From Planctomycetaceae bacterium (GTDB lineage: Bacteria > Planctomycetota > Planctomycetia > Planctomycetales > Planctomycetaceae), in assembly GCA_020426515.1 (NCBI GenBank), contig JAGQPW010000003.1:63170-108675 (forward strand): DNA of 45,506 nt, read 5' to 3'. The translations under genes were made by a program, and so were the position numbers. This document shows positions 1 through 8,269 of this stretch, in pieces; the first letter of the stretch is position 1; the number at the start of each line of letters is the position of its first letter. The notes under the pieces were generated by a model. The model was not told where the DNA came from, did no database searches, and saw only the letters and a list, made by a program, of their open reading frames with translations.

Positions 1-441
1 CCGCCGTTCGTCGTAACCGATGTGATGAATCACGAAGTCGCAGCCCAGATCTTCAAGCAGCTTCGCACCGGCGACCATGTCGGGACAACCGAGATTGTCC
101 CCCATCACCTTCACGCCGTAGTCGGCTCCCGCCTTAACGACACACTTGATCGTCTCGGCATGTGCGCGAGCCATCACCACCACATGCGTCGCTCCGGCCT
201 TGGCCATCATCTCCGCTTCGAGATAGCCCCCATCCATCGTCTTTAAGTCGGCCACGATGGGCGTGTTGGGAAACTCCTTTCGCAACGCCCGGACCCCATG
301 CAATCCTTCGGCAAGAATCAAAGGTGTCCCCGCCTCGAGCCAGTCCACGCCAGCACGCATCGCCAGGTGAGCCGTCTCAATTGCCTCGTCGATGTTGGTC
401 AGATCGAGCGAAATCTGAACGATCGGTTTGGATGCACTCAT
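1..441 (-). CDS. 3-hexulose-6-phosphate synthase-like / orotidine-phosphate-decarboxylase superfamily protein (C-terminus cut by window)
   Basis: 147 codons are visible; the C-terminus lies beyond the left edge. The N-terminus (MSASKPIVQISLDLTNIDEA) is followed by AGVDWLEAGTPLILAEG, IVADLKTMDGG (the DxKxxD-type active-site stretch of the OMP-decarboxylase superfamily), ATHVVVMARA and VKVMGDNLGCPD. This pattern fits 3-hexulose-6-phosphate synthase or 3-keto-L-gulonate-6-phosphate decarboxylase, TIM-barrel cytosolic enzymes that act on ribulose-5-phosphate plus formaldehyde or on a keto-acid sugar phosphate. The visible part does not separate the two. It is transcribed away from a PAS-AraC regulator, and the shared 138-bp gap holds paired inverted sites, so that regulator probably controls this gene. 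Confidence 0.8.
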   Translation of the reverse strand, partial: MSASKPIVQISLDLTNIDEAIETAHLAMRAGVDWLEAGTPLILAEGLHGVRALRKEFPNTPIVADLKTMDGGYLEAEMMAKAGATHVVVMARAHAETIKCVVKAGADYGVKVMGDNLGCPDMVAGAKLLEDLGCDFVIHHIGYDERR

Positions 442-480
442 GATGACTACCTTCAGAAAGAAGTAAGGCCGGCCTTCAGC

Positions 481-571
481 ATGTCAGGAAGTTCACCGAC
501 CGGCAAGCGGGTCATCCTGCTCTTTATATCATCTGCTGGCACTGCTTGCCGGTCGCGTATGCTCCTGACAT
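481..571. promoter_or_regulatory. Symmetric pair of inverted 28-bp sites between divergent genes (candidate AraC operators)
   Basis: Left site 481-508 reads ATGTCAGGA, 8 variable bases, GACCGGCAAGC. Right site 544-571 carries exactly the same two blocks with the same 8-base spacing on the opposite strand. All 20 conserved positions match and the spacers differ. The two sites are 35 bp apart around an AT-rich centre (TCTTTATATC). The right site ends 8 bp before the regulator's ATG, which suggests autoregulation. Two blocks per site fits the two-HTH binding mode of AraC proteins. Confidence 0.75.
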
Positions 572-579
572 AATCCGGT

Positions 580-1359
580 ATGAACACGCCATCCGACGAA
601 TGTTTCTGGCGTCGTGAACAGCTGCGATTTCTTCGCCAGATGGAGCCTGGAACCCACTTTTACCGGGTCCTGGACGGGCTTCCCGACGTCTACTTCTTCG
701 CCAAGAACCGGCTGGGGCAGACGTTGTTTTGTAGTTCTAATCTGCCACACAACCACGGGATGACCAGCGTCGCGGAGATGCTTGGCAAGACAGATCACGA
801 TCTCACGCCCGGGCCACTGGCCGAGAAGTATTTGCGCGATGATGAGGAGATCTATCGAACGGGCGAACCGCTACCACCTCGAATTGAAATCTGCATCGAC
901 CATGTCGGTCTCCCCAACTGGTACCGGACCTGCAAGTACCCCATCAAGAATCCGCAAGGCGAAGTGATCGGTGTCATGGGAACGTTCCAGCCCGCTGCGC
1001 CTGATGCCACTCGCGAACCAGAACGCTTTCGTCTGGAGCCAGCGATTCGTGCCCTGGAAACGAACTTGCAGGAGTTCCCTGGAATTGAACTGCTTGCCAA
1101 CTCCTGCCACCTCTCTGTTCGCCAGTTTCAGCGCGTGTTCAAACAGACGATCGGCACGAACGTCAAAGACTACTGGATGAAACTCCGCATACGCGCCGCC
1201 TGCGATCTCCTGCGACACGGGCAGCACAGCCTGCTGCAGGTCTCCAGCCATTTGGGATTCTACGACCAGAGCAGCTTCACTCGGCACTTTCGCAAGCACA
1301 TCGGAAAGACTCCCCGTGACTACTCGCGACAATTCGGCTCCCTCCCTGCGCGCACCTGA
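580..1359 (+). CDS. PAS-domain AraC-family transcriptional regulator
   Basis: 259 residues. Residues about 25-140 form a PAS-like sensor domain (VLDGLPDVYFFAKNR, HDLTPGPLAEKYLRDDEEIY, then a GEVIGVMGTF strand). Residues about 155-250 carry the paired helix-turn-helix of the AraC family (LLANSCHLSVRQFQRVFKQT and LLQVSSHLGFYDQSSFTRHF, ending HIGKTPRDYSRQ). The PAS input replaces the usual cupin, so a small molecule or co-factor may be the signal. The gene is divergent from the hexulose-phosphate synthase-like gene and the paired sites between them are the likely operators. No clear Shine-Dalgarno precedes the ATG. Confidence 0.88.
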   Translation: MNTPSDECFWRREQLRFLRQMEPGTHFYRVLDGLPDVYFFAKNRLGQTLFCSSNLPHNHGMTSVAEMLGKTDHDLTPGPLAEKYLRDDEEIYRTGEPLPPRIEICIDHVGLPNWYRTCKYPIKNPQGEVIGVMGTFQPAAPDATREPERFRLEPAIRALETNLQEFPGIELLANSCHLSVRQFQRVFKQTIGTNVKDYWMKLRIRAACDLLRHGQHSLLQVSSHLGFYDQSSFTRHFRKHIGKTPRDYSRQFGSLPART

Positions 1360-1460
1360 GTGCCCCCTGAAAGGATCTCACTCATGGACGGTCATGTAGC
1401 GCGATGCAACTCAGAACTCCCTCGCTGATCAGTGACATTCTTCCTATCCACGATCAGTTG

Positions 1461-1620
1461 CGACAACAATTCTGTCACCCACCACACGTGGTGGGCGACA
1501 CAAATGTTGTCACACCCCCTGCTGAAACATAACGAGTTGCGACGCGTTCCGACACAATTCCTGTCCCACTTCCGACACAAAAGTTGGCCATCGGCCGCGT
1601 TTCAGACGCAAGAGTTGTCA
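1461..1620. repeat. Cluster of five imperfect GACA-N7-TGTC palindromes
   Basis: Five related 15-17-mers begin at 1461, 1496, 1550, 1573 and 1604. The consensus is CGACACAAnnnTTGTCA. Copies 1-3 keep both GACA and TGTC arms; copies 4 and 5 are degenerate. Spacing is irregular (35, 54, 23 and 31 bases), so this is not a CRISPR. The block lies between the convergent ends of the AraC regulator and the terminase gene, at the presumed left end of the phage-like element. Binding sites for an element-encoded protein (excision, replication or packaging) are a possible role. Confidence 0.6.
1473..1500. other. Hairpin in the convergent gap
   Basis: CCCACCA (1478-1484) pairs with TGGTGGG (1489-1495) around a CACG loop. 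TGTC (1473-1476) and GACA (1497-1500) extend the stem past one A/C mismatch. There is no T-run, so it is not a classical terminator, but its place between two convergent genes would suit bidirectional termination. It overlaps the first two palindrome copies. Confidence 0.5.
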
Positions 1621-1648
1621 CGGGTGAAAACTTCCATCTGCAGGGTGC

Positions 1649-3178
1649 CTACCCATCGAATCTCATCGCCGCGTTGAACATGTGGCGGGCGAGTGTGGCT
1701 GCGTAGTTGGTGGCGTGCAATGTGTCGTCGGGCTGTGTTTCCGGATGGGTGTAGCGGATCGTCCGCTGATGGTCGTCGTACTCGGCAACCTCACACCAGA
1801 TTTCATCGAGAAACGAACGGCTGTCTTCCAGCCGCGGAAACTCAACCCGATGTTTCTTGATGCGTGTGAACACCATCCCCAGTGAAGGGGACCGACCAAT
1901 CGTCCAGTTCCACAGGCGGCCAGCCCGTTGTGTTGGTTGCTGGCCAGCAGCCGAATACAGCATCGCGTAGAGACCTGCAATCGATGGCAGCTCATGGAGC
2001 AGCAAGTTGTTGTACACGTTGCCGTTGCCACCTCCATCGGCCGCTACAGCCACAACTCGAAACCGCTGACAGCACTGTCGGACTTGCCGCAGGATCTCGT
2101 TGGGGTCCTCCACCGCCGGAAAACGGACCATGTGGACCACGATGAACCGGTCGTCACGAATAAACCCGATGACCAGCACCGTCCGTGAGACGGCCCCGCC
2201 ACCCCAGTCAATTCCAGCAATAAGTGAGCGTTGACCGTCGACCGGAACATCATCGAGACATCGTGCCATGGGACGACTGCCACAGCAGGCTTCCACTTCT
2301 TCACGGGTGACAATGTGGTCTCCCAGGAACGTCGGTAATCCCAGACACTCATTACGGAACAGGGCCGGGTTGTAGCTGTCGTGCCGCTCCAGCAGCTCTG
2401 GATAATTCAACCAGGGTGTGGCGAGGTGGTTGAGGGTGAATCCGGCACCCCACGCGGACTGTGGATTTCGGGGTACCCAAAGCCCAGTTGCCGGGTCGAT
2501 CGTCTGCCGGCATTCCGGACACATCGGTCCTTCTGGCCCGAGCACCTTTTCGTCGAGGAACACCTGATGTCCGCAAGCGCAAGGCACGCGCCATTCATTA
2601 GCTGTCGATCGTCGAAACACATCCTCCAGATGATTGTCCACGCTTTTCGGAGTTCCGGTCAGGCAGACCCGGCGATGTGCCGAATGGCTCAACGTTTCTT
2701 CTAGCACCGGCAGATCGCCGCCAGCAATGTCCTGGAATTCATCGATCAACAGAAAGTCGCCGTCGATCCCTCGCACAGCATCAGCCGAATGAAAGGCTGC
2801 TCGGATGTAGACCTCAGATCCGTTTCGAAACTGCATGTGCATGACCTGCGGCCGACGTCCCTGCGGTCCCAAGAGGACCTTGCTGATGACGGGACTCTCG
2901 GTGATCATGGGCATCAACCGCGACTTCGCGAAGACACCGGCCTGATCCTGTCGAGGGAAGACGACGATCACCCGCACACCAGGCATGGTCGTGACAGTGT
3001 GGAGGACCACGTTGCACAAGAACGTGGTCTTTTCCACCTGACGCGAACAGCGCAGGACGATTCGTCGCGCGGATGACGCATAGATCGATGGGAGGTATGG
3101 CCTGCCACTGAAATCAATGCTTCTCCCTCTGAGGTGCACGAACGCATCGCACCAGTCGAGACGTCCCATCCTAACCAT
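1649..3178 (-). CDS. Phage terminase large subunit
   Basis: 509 residues. The N-terminal packaging ATPase shows the variant Walker A CSRQVEKT (residues 44-51, Glu where Gly is usual, a form also seen in other terminases) and a Walker B LLIDE (143-147) followed by FQD. A zinc-binding pair, C200/C202 and C220/C223, interrupts the middle. The C-terminal RNase-H-fold nuclease begins at AGIDWGGG (D324) and continues with VAADGGGNG and the late DTLHATNYA acidic motif. It cuts and pumps DNA into a procapsid. The start overlaps the preceding small gene by 8 bp. No portal or capsid gene follows, so the packaging target would have to be a helper phage capsid or the gene is a relic. Confidence 0.85.
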   Translation of the reverse strand: MVRMGRLDWCDAFVHLRGRSIDFSGRPYLPSIYASSARRIVLRCSRQVEKTTFLCNVVLHTVTTMPGVRVIVVFPRQDQAGVFAKSRLMPMITESPVISKVLLGPQGRRPQVMHMQFRNGSEVYIRAAFHSADAVRGIDGDFLLIDEFQDIAGGDLPVLEETLSHSAHRRVCLTGTPKSVDNHLEDVFRRSTANEWRVPCACGHQVFLDEKVLGPEGPMCPECRQTIDPATGLWVPRNPQSAWGAGFTLNHLATPWLNYPELLERHDSYNPALFRNECLGLPTFLGDHIVTREEVEACCGSRPMARCLDDVPVDGQRSLIAGIDWGGGAVSRTVLVIGFIRDDRFIVVHMVRFPAVEDPNEILRQVRQCCQRFRVVAVAADGGGNGNVYNNLLLHELPSIAGLYAMLYSAAGQQPTQRAGRLWNWTIGRSPSLGMVFTRIKKHRVEFPRLEDSRSFLDEIWCEVAEYDDHQRTIRYTHPETQPDDTLHATNYAATLARHMFNAAMRFDG

Positions 3179-3539
3179 CCCTCGCAGTCTCGCTCATCAG
3201 CTCCTGGAGCTGTTCTGGAGTCAGGAACGGGGCGATCGCATTGATCGTACGCGGATCCATGCGACCAAGCTCCATCAACGACTCCGGATTCGGACCAGAG
3301 TCGGAACTGCTCGCCCGACGCAGCTGGATATCAATGATCTTGCTGATCGTCTTTTGCATCAGGCCTGCGGTCTTGGACGGCATCGCGCCCATCGCAATCG
3401 CACCGTTCAGGCGGAGCAACTGGATTATCAGTTCATCGACGGTTGGAATTGTGAATGACTTCTGCGACCCCGACGGCTTCGTGTGAGGCGGCGCAGGTTG
3501 TCCAACCGAACCTTCGATTTTTGGCACATCGTGTGACAT
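3171..3539 (-). CDS. Small protein upstream of terminase (candidate small terminase subunit)
   Basis: 122 residues, with a Shine-Dalgarno GAGGAG about 9 bases before the ATG at 3539. The N-terminal 30 residues are polar and Pro-rich; residues about 30-75 look helical and amphipathic (TVDELIIQLLRLNG, SKTAGLMQKTISKIIDIQLR); the end is FLTPEQLQELM. It overlaps terL by 8 bp (ATGGTTAG), indicating translational coupling. I do not recognise a family. Position, size and helical character fit a terminase small subunit, but no HTH is obvious, so this rests on context only. Confidence 0.6.
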   Translation of the reverse strand: MSHDVPKIEGSVGQPAPPHTKPSGSQKSFTIPTVDELIIQLLRLNGAIAMGAMPSKTAGLMQKTISKIIDIQLRRASSSDSGPNPESLMELGRMDPRTINAIAPFLTPEQLQELMSETARDG

Positions 3540-3650
3540 CTTCGTGCTCCTCGGTCATTGACAGTGACGTAGAAAGGCAACAGGGCGTCGGAACATCCAA
3601 CAAACCCAACAGAAGTTCGTTTCGTAAAATGGTGTTGTCCTGCGCTCACT

Positions 3651-4511
3651 CTACTCAGCAGGGTGTTCTGTCCAGACGATGCGATTGAGGCCCGCAAGCA
3701 GGACCTGGGATGTTGTGGATTCAAGTGCTTCTCGAATTTGACGCCGTACCGACCTCACAGTCGCCATGCGTGAAACTCCCATCAGTGCTGCAAGATCACG
3801 CGTAGCAATCGCGGGCTGTTTCAACACAGCTTGAATACCCCGAAACCACACCAACAGTGGTAACCGGGACCTGGCCATGATGGTTCCCGTGCGCAGTCCT
3901 TGTTGATGGCGACAGGACTGGCACTGGAGGGCTTTCGCCGTTTTCAAGTTGGTGGCCGACTGCGCTCCGCACTTCAGGCATGCAAAGTTCTTCAGGGAAA
4001 ACCCGGCCAGGTAACGTTCACAATCCTGTTCAGTATCGAGGTGCTGCCGCGGCATTGGCGGCGTCGTTGGCAAGTTCCTTTCCTGCAGCGACCGCAGTGC
4101 ATCCAGGCAGCGTAGGTAGGCGCGCTCGTGGGACCTTCGGTAACGTGTCAGGCGATCGATGGCATCGGAGGTTGCCGCACCAGCCAATGCGACATCGACC
4201 ACGTCATGATCTGTCTTATTGAGCAACGCCAACGCCGCATGGGCCCCCTGCCGCAGTACGGCCGCCTCCATGTGCTCAATCTTCTCTACGGCTGCCTGAT
4301 GCCGCGCCATCTCACGCACCAGATACTTTTGTGTGGCCGTGTGCGGGGCGAACTCAGCGCACAGGGCCTCGTAGAGGCTGTCGATGTCAGAGTTTCGCAG
4401 CACATCTGGCAGTACGCTTTTGGCGGTCAGTCCATGCTTGATGGCATTGCCGGATGCCGCACGCTTACCTGCAGGCGTTTTGGGGCCGCCGCCCTGTCCT
4501 TGGGCCATCAT
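3651..4511 (-). CDS. 'KHGLTA' protein with transposase-like zinc ribbon
   Basis: 286 residues from the ATG at 4511, chosen because GGAAGG lies 4 bases upstream; a longer in-frame start at 4616 would read through the operator region. The N-terminus carries GGPKTPAGK...NAIKHGLTAKS (residues about 8-31), a motif common in planctomycete proteins and similar to the KHG motif near phage terminase small subunits. Residues about 175-230 hold a zinc ribbon (C178/C181, C197/C200) followed by LRTGTIMARSRLPLLVWF, the pattern of the zinc-ribbon domain of IS1595/ISXO2-type transposases, then a helical HTH-like segment (TRDLAALMGVSRMATVRSVR). No DDE catalytic domain is present. It probably binds DNA, as a regulator or packaging-site recogniser. 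Confidence 0.6.
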   Translation of the reverse strand: MMAQGQGGGPKTPAGKRAASGNAIKHGLTAKSVLPDVLRNSDIDSLYEALCAEFAPHTATQKYLVREMARHQAAVEKIEHMEAAVLRQGAHAALALLNKTDHDVVDVALAGAATSDAIDRLTRYRRSHERAYLRCLDALRSLQERNLPTTPPMPRQHLDTEQDCERYLAGFSLKNFACLKCGAQSATNLKTAKALQCQSCRHQQGLRTGTIMARSRLPLLVWFRGIQAVLKQPAIATRDLAALMGVSRMATVRSVRRQIREALESTTSQVLLAGLNRIVWTEHPAE

Positions 4512-4564
4512 ACACCTTCCTGTGTCGACAACTATCCAAAACACAATAGTATGTTCACTGTCGT

Positions 4565-4597
4565 AGTACCCCTTTCGTGTACCCCTAGGGTATACCC
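4565..4597. promoter_or_regulatory. Candidate repressor operators in the divergent region
   Basis: Two direct GTACCCCT copies (4566-4573 and 4579-4586) sit beside the perfect palindrome GGGTATACCC (4588-4597). TACCC-CTA-GGGTA makes a second overlapping dyad (4580-4592). The block lies between the leftward zinc-ribbon/terminase genes and the rightward XRE/S24 repressor, where a lysogenic-switch operator is expected. Assignment to this repressor is inference. Confidence 0.5.
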
Positions 4598-4673
4598 TTG
4601 CAGTGTGTCCCGTCAATGGTGATAATGTGGATTGGCAGAATTCACTCCACGCTCATTCACATTGCAACACCTC

Positions 4674-5306
4674 ATGTCCGACCCTACTATCGAACGTACT
4701 CGGCTCCTCGAACTCCTGAGCAAGCTCGGTGAAGACGGCCATAGCCAGCAGGAGATTGCGACCCGAGCTGGTCTACCGGCTCAGTATCTCAGCGACCTGA
4801 AGCAAGGTCGCCGCCCCCTGACGGAGCTCACCGCCAGACGACTGGGAAGCGAATTCGGCATCAATCATGAATGGCTCCTCGGCCACTCCAACGTGATGGA
4901 CGCACCCGGCGCTTCCTCAGAAGGAGCCGCACCTTCAGAAGGAACAGTCTGGGTTCCTTGCTTCCCTTGGCCTATTTCCGGAAACCCACGATTGCATTCC
5001 AAATGGGATGGCCACAGCATCGAACTGGCCGGCGCCGCAGCAGCCAGAGCATCAACGGCCTATCAGGCCTATGTCATCCAGCTAGGGAGTGACGACAAAC
5101 AGGGCCGACTTCGAAAGGGGGATCTCATCTTGATCAGCCAGGAAAATGATCCCGCTGCGGAGATCAACGTGATCAAAATCGGAAGCAAGCTGCTACTCGC
5201 TCGGCAGCAACCCGACGGTCGCTGGATTCGGCTCACCGGACAAATGGTCGGCGACGACTGTGAAGTTCTTGGCCACTGTCTAGGTATCGTCTGGGCAGCG
5301 TTGTGA
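4674..5306 (+). CDS. XRE-family repressor with S24/LexA-like C-terminal domain
   Basis: 210 residues from the ATG at 4674 (MSDPTIERTRLLELL); an in-frame TTG at 4632 would add 14 residues and neither has a strong ribosome site. Residues about 8-65 form an HTH (SQQEIATRAGLPAQYLSDLKQGRRPLT). The C-terminal half shows a LexA/CI-type fold pattern (VIQLGSDDKQGRLRKGDLILI...KIGSKLLLARQQPDGRWIRL...VLGHCLGIVW). The Ser/Lys catalytic pair of self-cleaving repressors is not clear, so cleavage is uncertain. It is divergent from the element's terminase module and probably represses it through the adjacent palindromes. Confidence 0.75.
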   Translation: MSDPTIERTRLLELLSKLGEDGHSQQEIATRAGLPAQYLSDLKQGRRPLTELTARRLGSEFGINHEWLLGHSNVMDAPGASSEGAAPSEGTVWVPCFPWPISGNPRLHSKWDGHSIELAGAAAARASTAYQAYVIQLGSDDKQGRLRKGDLILISQENDPAAEINVIKIGSKLLLARQQPDGRWIRLTGQMVGDDCEVLGHCLGIVWAAL

Positions 5307-5389
5307 CGATCTACAAGACAACCGCAGCCGTCAATGTCCGGCTAGTTCCAAAGGCTGACGAGACTGAAGCGGAAACAGAAACCGGGTAA
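5303..5389 (+). CDS. Possible 28-residue coupled ORF after the repressor
   Basis: A GTG at 5303 overlaps the repressor stop (GTGA) and opens a 28-codon frame with an acidic tail (ADETEAETETG). The overlap is typical of coupling, but there is no recognisable family and so short a frame can arise by chance. Confidence 0.25.
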   Translation: MTIYKTTAAVNVRLVPKADETEAETETG

Positions 5390-5448
5390 GAAGGGCCTGG
5401 CACAGCTTCGACGATGAGCGAAAGCGACGGGTGCTGCCCGGGGAGTTC

Positions 5449-5474
5449 GTTGAGAGAGCCCGTGCGAGGGGACG
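5449..5474. repeat. 26-bp repeat, copy 1
   Basis: Positions 5449-5474 match 30671-30696 at 24 of 26 bases, same orientation, core GCGAGGGGACG. It sits in the 187-bp stretch between the small coupled ORF and the NERD gene, where I otherwise see no supported gene. It could be a dispersed repeat or a scrap of an old mobile element. Confidence 0.5.
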
Positions 5475-5576
5475 CCGTGTCGGCCGTCATGATGTCTTGA
5501 GCACCAACTTCCCGTGGCTAATCCAAATCCCTAACCTCGACAAGCGGCGGATAGCACATCTGTAGAAGAGACGTAC

Positions 5577-6485
5577 ATGGGAAGCTGGATGATTGTCTTT
5601 GGGCTTGTGATGGTGGCTGGAATTGCAGCCGCCGTGGGCGTGATCTTGCTCATCATGTGGCGTCTGATGCCCGAAGGGCGTCAGTCTCCACTGACCCGCA
5701 ACCTGCTTCGGCCTCCAGGCCATTCACTCGGCAATCATATCAATGATCTCACGGAACGGCTCAGCACTCTGTGCGCAATGACCGTCACCTTGCCCATCAT
5801 TGTCTACGCGGCACATATTAGTCAGTCGTACTTCGGAGGTGTTGCTGAATCCGTGGCGAGAACGCTGTTCACCGCCATTCTTGGCCTCGTTGCGGCTGCC
5901 TTCTTGGCAAAGACAATGGTCAAGACCGCCAAGGATCTGCGGTACAAGGTCCTTGGCTGGGAGGCGGAGGTGTTTACCAGCGAGGAGCTGAATCGGCTCA
6001 TGCTGGATGGCTGCCAAGTGTTTCACGATATCCCATTTCCCCACGGAAACATTGATCACGTCGTCGTGAGCCCCGATGGCGTCCATTCGATCGACACCAA
6101 GTCTTACGGAAAGCTCATGGAGGGAGCAGGACGCCAGGAAGTGATTGTGGATTACCAGCGCAACGTCTTGGTGTTTCAGGATCGCCAGGTCAGCATTCCC
6201 ACAGGCCAACTCGAAGGGGAAGCCCGTTGGCTGGCCGATTACCTGTCCAAAGCAACGGGCGACTCAGTCACTGTCGAGGCGATGCTGGCGATTCCGGGAT
6301 GGTTCATCAAAGATCGAGTGGGTCGGGGGACCGTCTGTGTCTTCAACCCGCAGAACTCGCGTCGATTCTTTGTCAAAGGGACCAGCAAACTGACCCCCCA
6401 GCAGATGTCCCGCATTGCTCATCAGCTGGACCAGTTGTGCCGCGATGTCGAACCGACGCTGGCAAGAACGCCTTCGTGGGACTGA
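5577..6485 (+). CDS. NERD-domain membrane protein
   Basis: 302 residues. Hydrophobic segments at about 5-28, 65-80 and 96-112 predict membrane anchoring. Residues about 125-240 form a NERD (nuclease-related) domain: a GWEAE motif (E131), NIDHVVVSPDGVHSIDTKSY with D160 and D173-x-K175, the PD-(D/E)XK-like set with Asp where the family consensus has Glu. The catalytic part should face the cytosol. NERD proteins occur in plasmids, phages and defence islands, and nuclease activity is inferred from the fold. A GAAGAGACG ribosome-site-like stretch precedes the ATG. It is carried inside the phage-like element, between repressor and integrase, so it may be a cargo anti-phage gene. Confidence 0.75.
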   Translation: MGSWMIVFGLVMVAGIAAAVGVILLIMWRLMPEGRQSPLTRNLLRPPGHSLGNHINDLTERLSTLCAMTVTLPIIVYAAHISQSYFGGVAESVARTLFTAILGLVAAAFLAKTMVKTAKDLRYKVLGWEAEVFTSEELNRLMLDGCQVFHDIPFPHGNIDHVVVSPDGVHSIDTKSYGKLMEGAGRQEVIVDYQRNVLVFQDRQVSIPTGQLEGEARWLADYLSKATGDSVTVEAMLAIPGWFIKDRVGRGTVCVFNPQNSRRFFVKGTSKLTPQQMSRIAHQLDQLCRDVEPTLARTPSWD

Positions 6486-6544
6486 TGTCAACATGAGTTG
6501 CTTCATGGCCTCATGAGTGACTGAAAACCGTCTCCTCGTGAGCC

Positions 6545-8023
6545 TTACCCTCGCACCAGAATTGAGATCGCATCCCGAGTGCTTTGTGGAAGTCGATTCC
6601 ACGAAACGATGACCTGTTGCAGGTCGGGGTCAATCGTTGTCCCGCAATGACAGGGCGGCGTCCCACAGCTCGCCGCAACGGCATTGGCATGCCGCAACGA
6701 ATCGGGAGTCCCGGCGTTGCCGTTTTCCTGGCGTTCGGTGTCATCTGGTGCAAGCCGGTACTCTTCCGATGCGAGGCGCTGGACTCTATTTCCAGCACCT
6801 CTCGACACCATGGCGGCCATCTTTCTCCGGCCCGCAGCATTGCATTCTGGTTCTTGGGTGCCGCCAGAAGCCGGTGCCTCTGGACGTGGAACGCTCGGCA
6901 GCACGGCGAGCGCCTCCGCCTGGTCAATCACCGTCAGTGACGTGTAGACGTTCATCGTCAGATCGATCGTGCAATGCCGCGCCAGCGACTGGGCGGTCTT
7001 TGGACTCACGCCCGATTTGACCATGTTCGTGATGAACGTGTGCCGCAGGGCGTGGAAGTCCGCGTACAGCCCGTTCTCGTCGACGTAGGGGATCCCAGCG
7101 GCCTTCAGATCCCGCTGCAGTATCTTCCCTCCACATTTCGCCCGCGCCCAACTCCCCGGCCAGATCGGTTTGTTCGCAGGTTTGGCTGCCAGCCAGGGCC
7201 GCAACATTTCGGCCAAGCTCGGATGTACCGGCAGTACATCTTCACGCCGATGTTTCGAGTAGGCCGCCTGCACAGTGACCGTGTAAGGCGTCGACTTGAG
7301 ATTGAAACTGGCCGGAATCAGACTGGCCAGTTCGCTCGCCCGCAGTCCGGTGTAGGCGGCCGTGGCGTACAGCATCGCACGGTCCGGGCCGGTGAGCTTC
7401 ATGATGGGCTTTCCCTTCTGCGCCGCTGCGAGGAGGGCCTTCAGCTCAGCATCGGTTAAGGGCCGTCGATCATGCCGGCGATCCGTCCGCACATTCATCA
7501 TCGCAATGAACGCCAACTGATCGTCGCCCGTGCGATGATCCTTCACCATCCACCGCGTGAACTGCTTGATCGCCCGCAGGTAGTGGTTGCTGGTCTGGAT
7601 GCTGATTCCGCCTTTGCGTAGGTCAGCCAGAAATGAGGTGACCCGACTGGCAAGCAGATCGCCGATCAACCTTGCCTTGCATCCATCGATGATCCGCCGG
7701 GCCCTATAGAGCACGGTCTTGACCTGATGATCGGTCACCCCATTGGATTGCAGGTGGGCCTCGAAATCCGTGAGGTGCTCGGTCAAGGGACGTGTTCGCT
7801 GGTCATCGAAGCGATCGATGATGCCGGCCATCCGGCGCTCCGCCTTCTTGACGATGTCATTGAGCATCGCCAACGCTGCGGTTTCGTCGACCGCCAGCGA
7901 AACACGGCGCTCGATACCATTCTCATCCTTATACCGGCCCCACCACTTTCTGGATTTTCCTTTGACGCGGTTCCCCGTCGTCGGATCGGTCACAGTGACC
8001 GCCTTCTTGTAGAGGCTTGCCAT
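6545..8023 (-). CDS. Tyrosine recombinase / phage-type integrase
   Basis: 492 residues, start at 8023 supported by GGGAGGAG upstream. Residues about 75-165 form the SAM-like core-binding domain and 185-375 the catalytic domain, with the full active site: R228 (TGLRAS), K257 (YSKHRRED), H324-x-x-R327 (HALRHTF), H350 (LARHCT) and nucleophile Y360 (NVYTSL). About 110 extra residues follow the catalytic domain, lacking known motifs and rich in polar residues. It should integrate and excise the element that includes the terminase genes. The attachment site could not be found by eye; no tRNA gene adjoins it. Confidence 0.92.
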   Translation of the reverse strand: MASLYKKAVTVTDPTTGNRVKGKSRKWWGRYKDENGIERRVSLAVDETAALAMLNDIVKKAERRMAGIIDRFDDQRTRPLTEHLTDFEAHLQSNGVTDHQVKTVLYRARRIIDGCKARLIGDLLASRVTSFLADLRKGGISIQTSNHYLRAIKQFTRWMVKDHRTGDDQLAFIAMMNVRTDRRHDRRPLTDAELKALLAAAQKGKPIMKLTGPDRAMLYATAAYTGLRASELASLIPASFNLKSTPYTVTVQAAYSKHRREDVLPVHPSLAEMLRPWLAAKPANKPIWPGSWARAKCGGKILQRDLKAAGIPYVDENGLYADFHALRHTFITNMVKSGVSPKTAQSLARHCTIDLTMNVYTSLTVIDQAEALAVLPSVPRPEAPASGGTQEPECNAAGRRKMAAMVSRGAGNRVQRLASEEYRLAPDDTERQENGNAGTPDSLRHANAVAASCGTPPCHCGTTIDPDLQQVIVSWNRLPQSTRDAISILVRG

Positions 8024-8269
8024 GCACGCTCCTCCCGATTGAACAACTCATCTGGTCATTTTCACGACCTGCCGTTGAAGAGTGCCATCAGAGCGAATGC
8101 TCGCTCCAGCAATTATCACCCTTTCCCATACCGTGCGGCGCGAGCAACCGGCGGCAACCTCCGATGCTTGGGGATTCATTCATTGACACAGATGCCGCCC
8201 GGATCAGCGCGAACCCTTCTCGGCAACCAGTGTCAGGTGAGGAACCATTTCGACCACCGGAGGTGCATC

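Noticed and set aside
1461..1620. CRISPR array
   Set aside because: Units are short imperfect palindromes with uneven spacing; no cas genes are in the window.
1432..1677. Plus-strand 81-codon frame over the palindrome cluster
   Set aside because: Its composition is set by the repeats; no ribosome site and it overlaps the terminase end.
7727..8269. Long plus-strand frame antisense to the integrase
   Set aside because: It mirrors the integrase coding strand; only its last 18 codons, with their own ribosome site, are supported (8270-8326).
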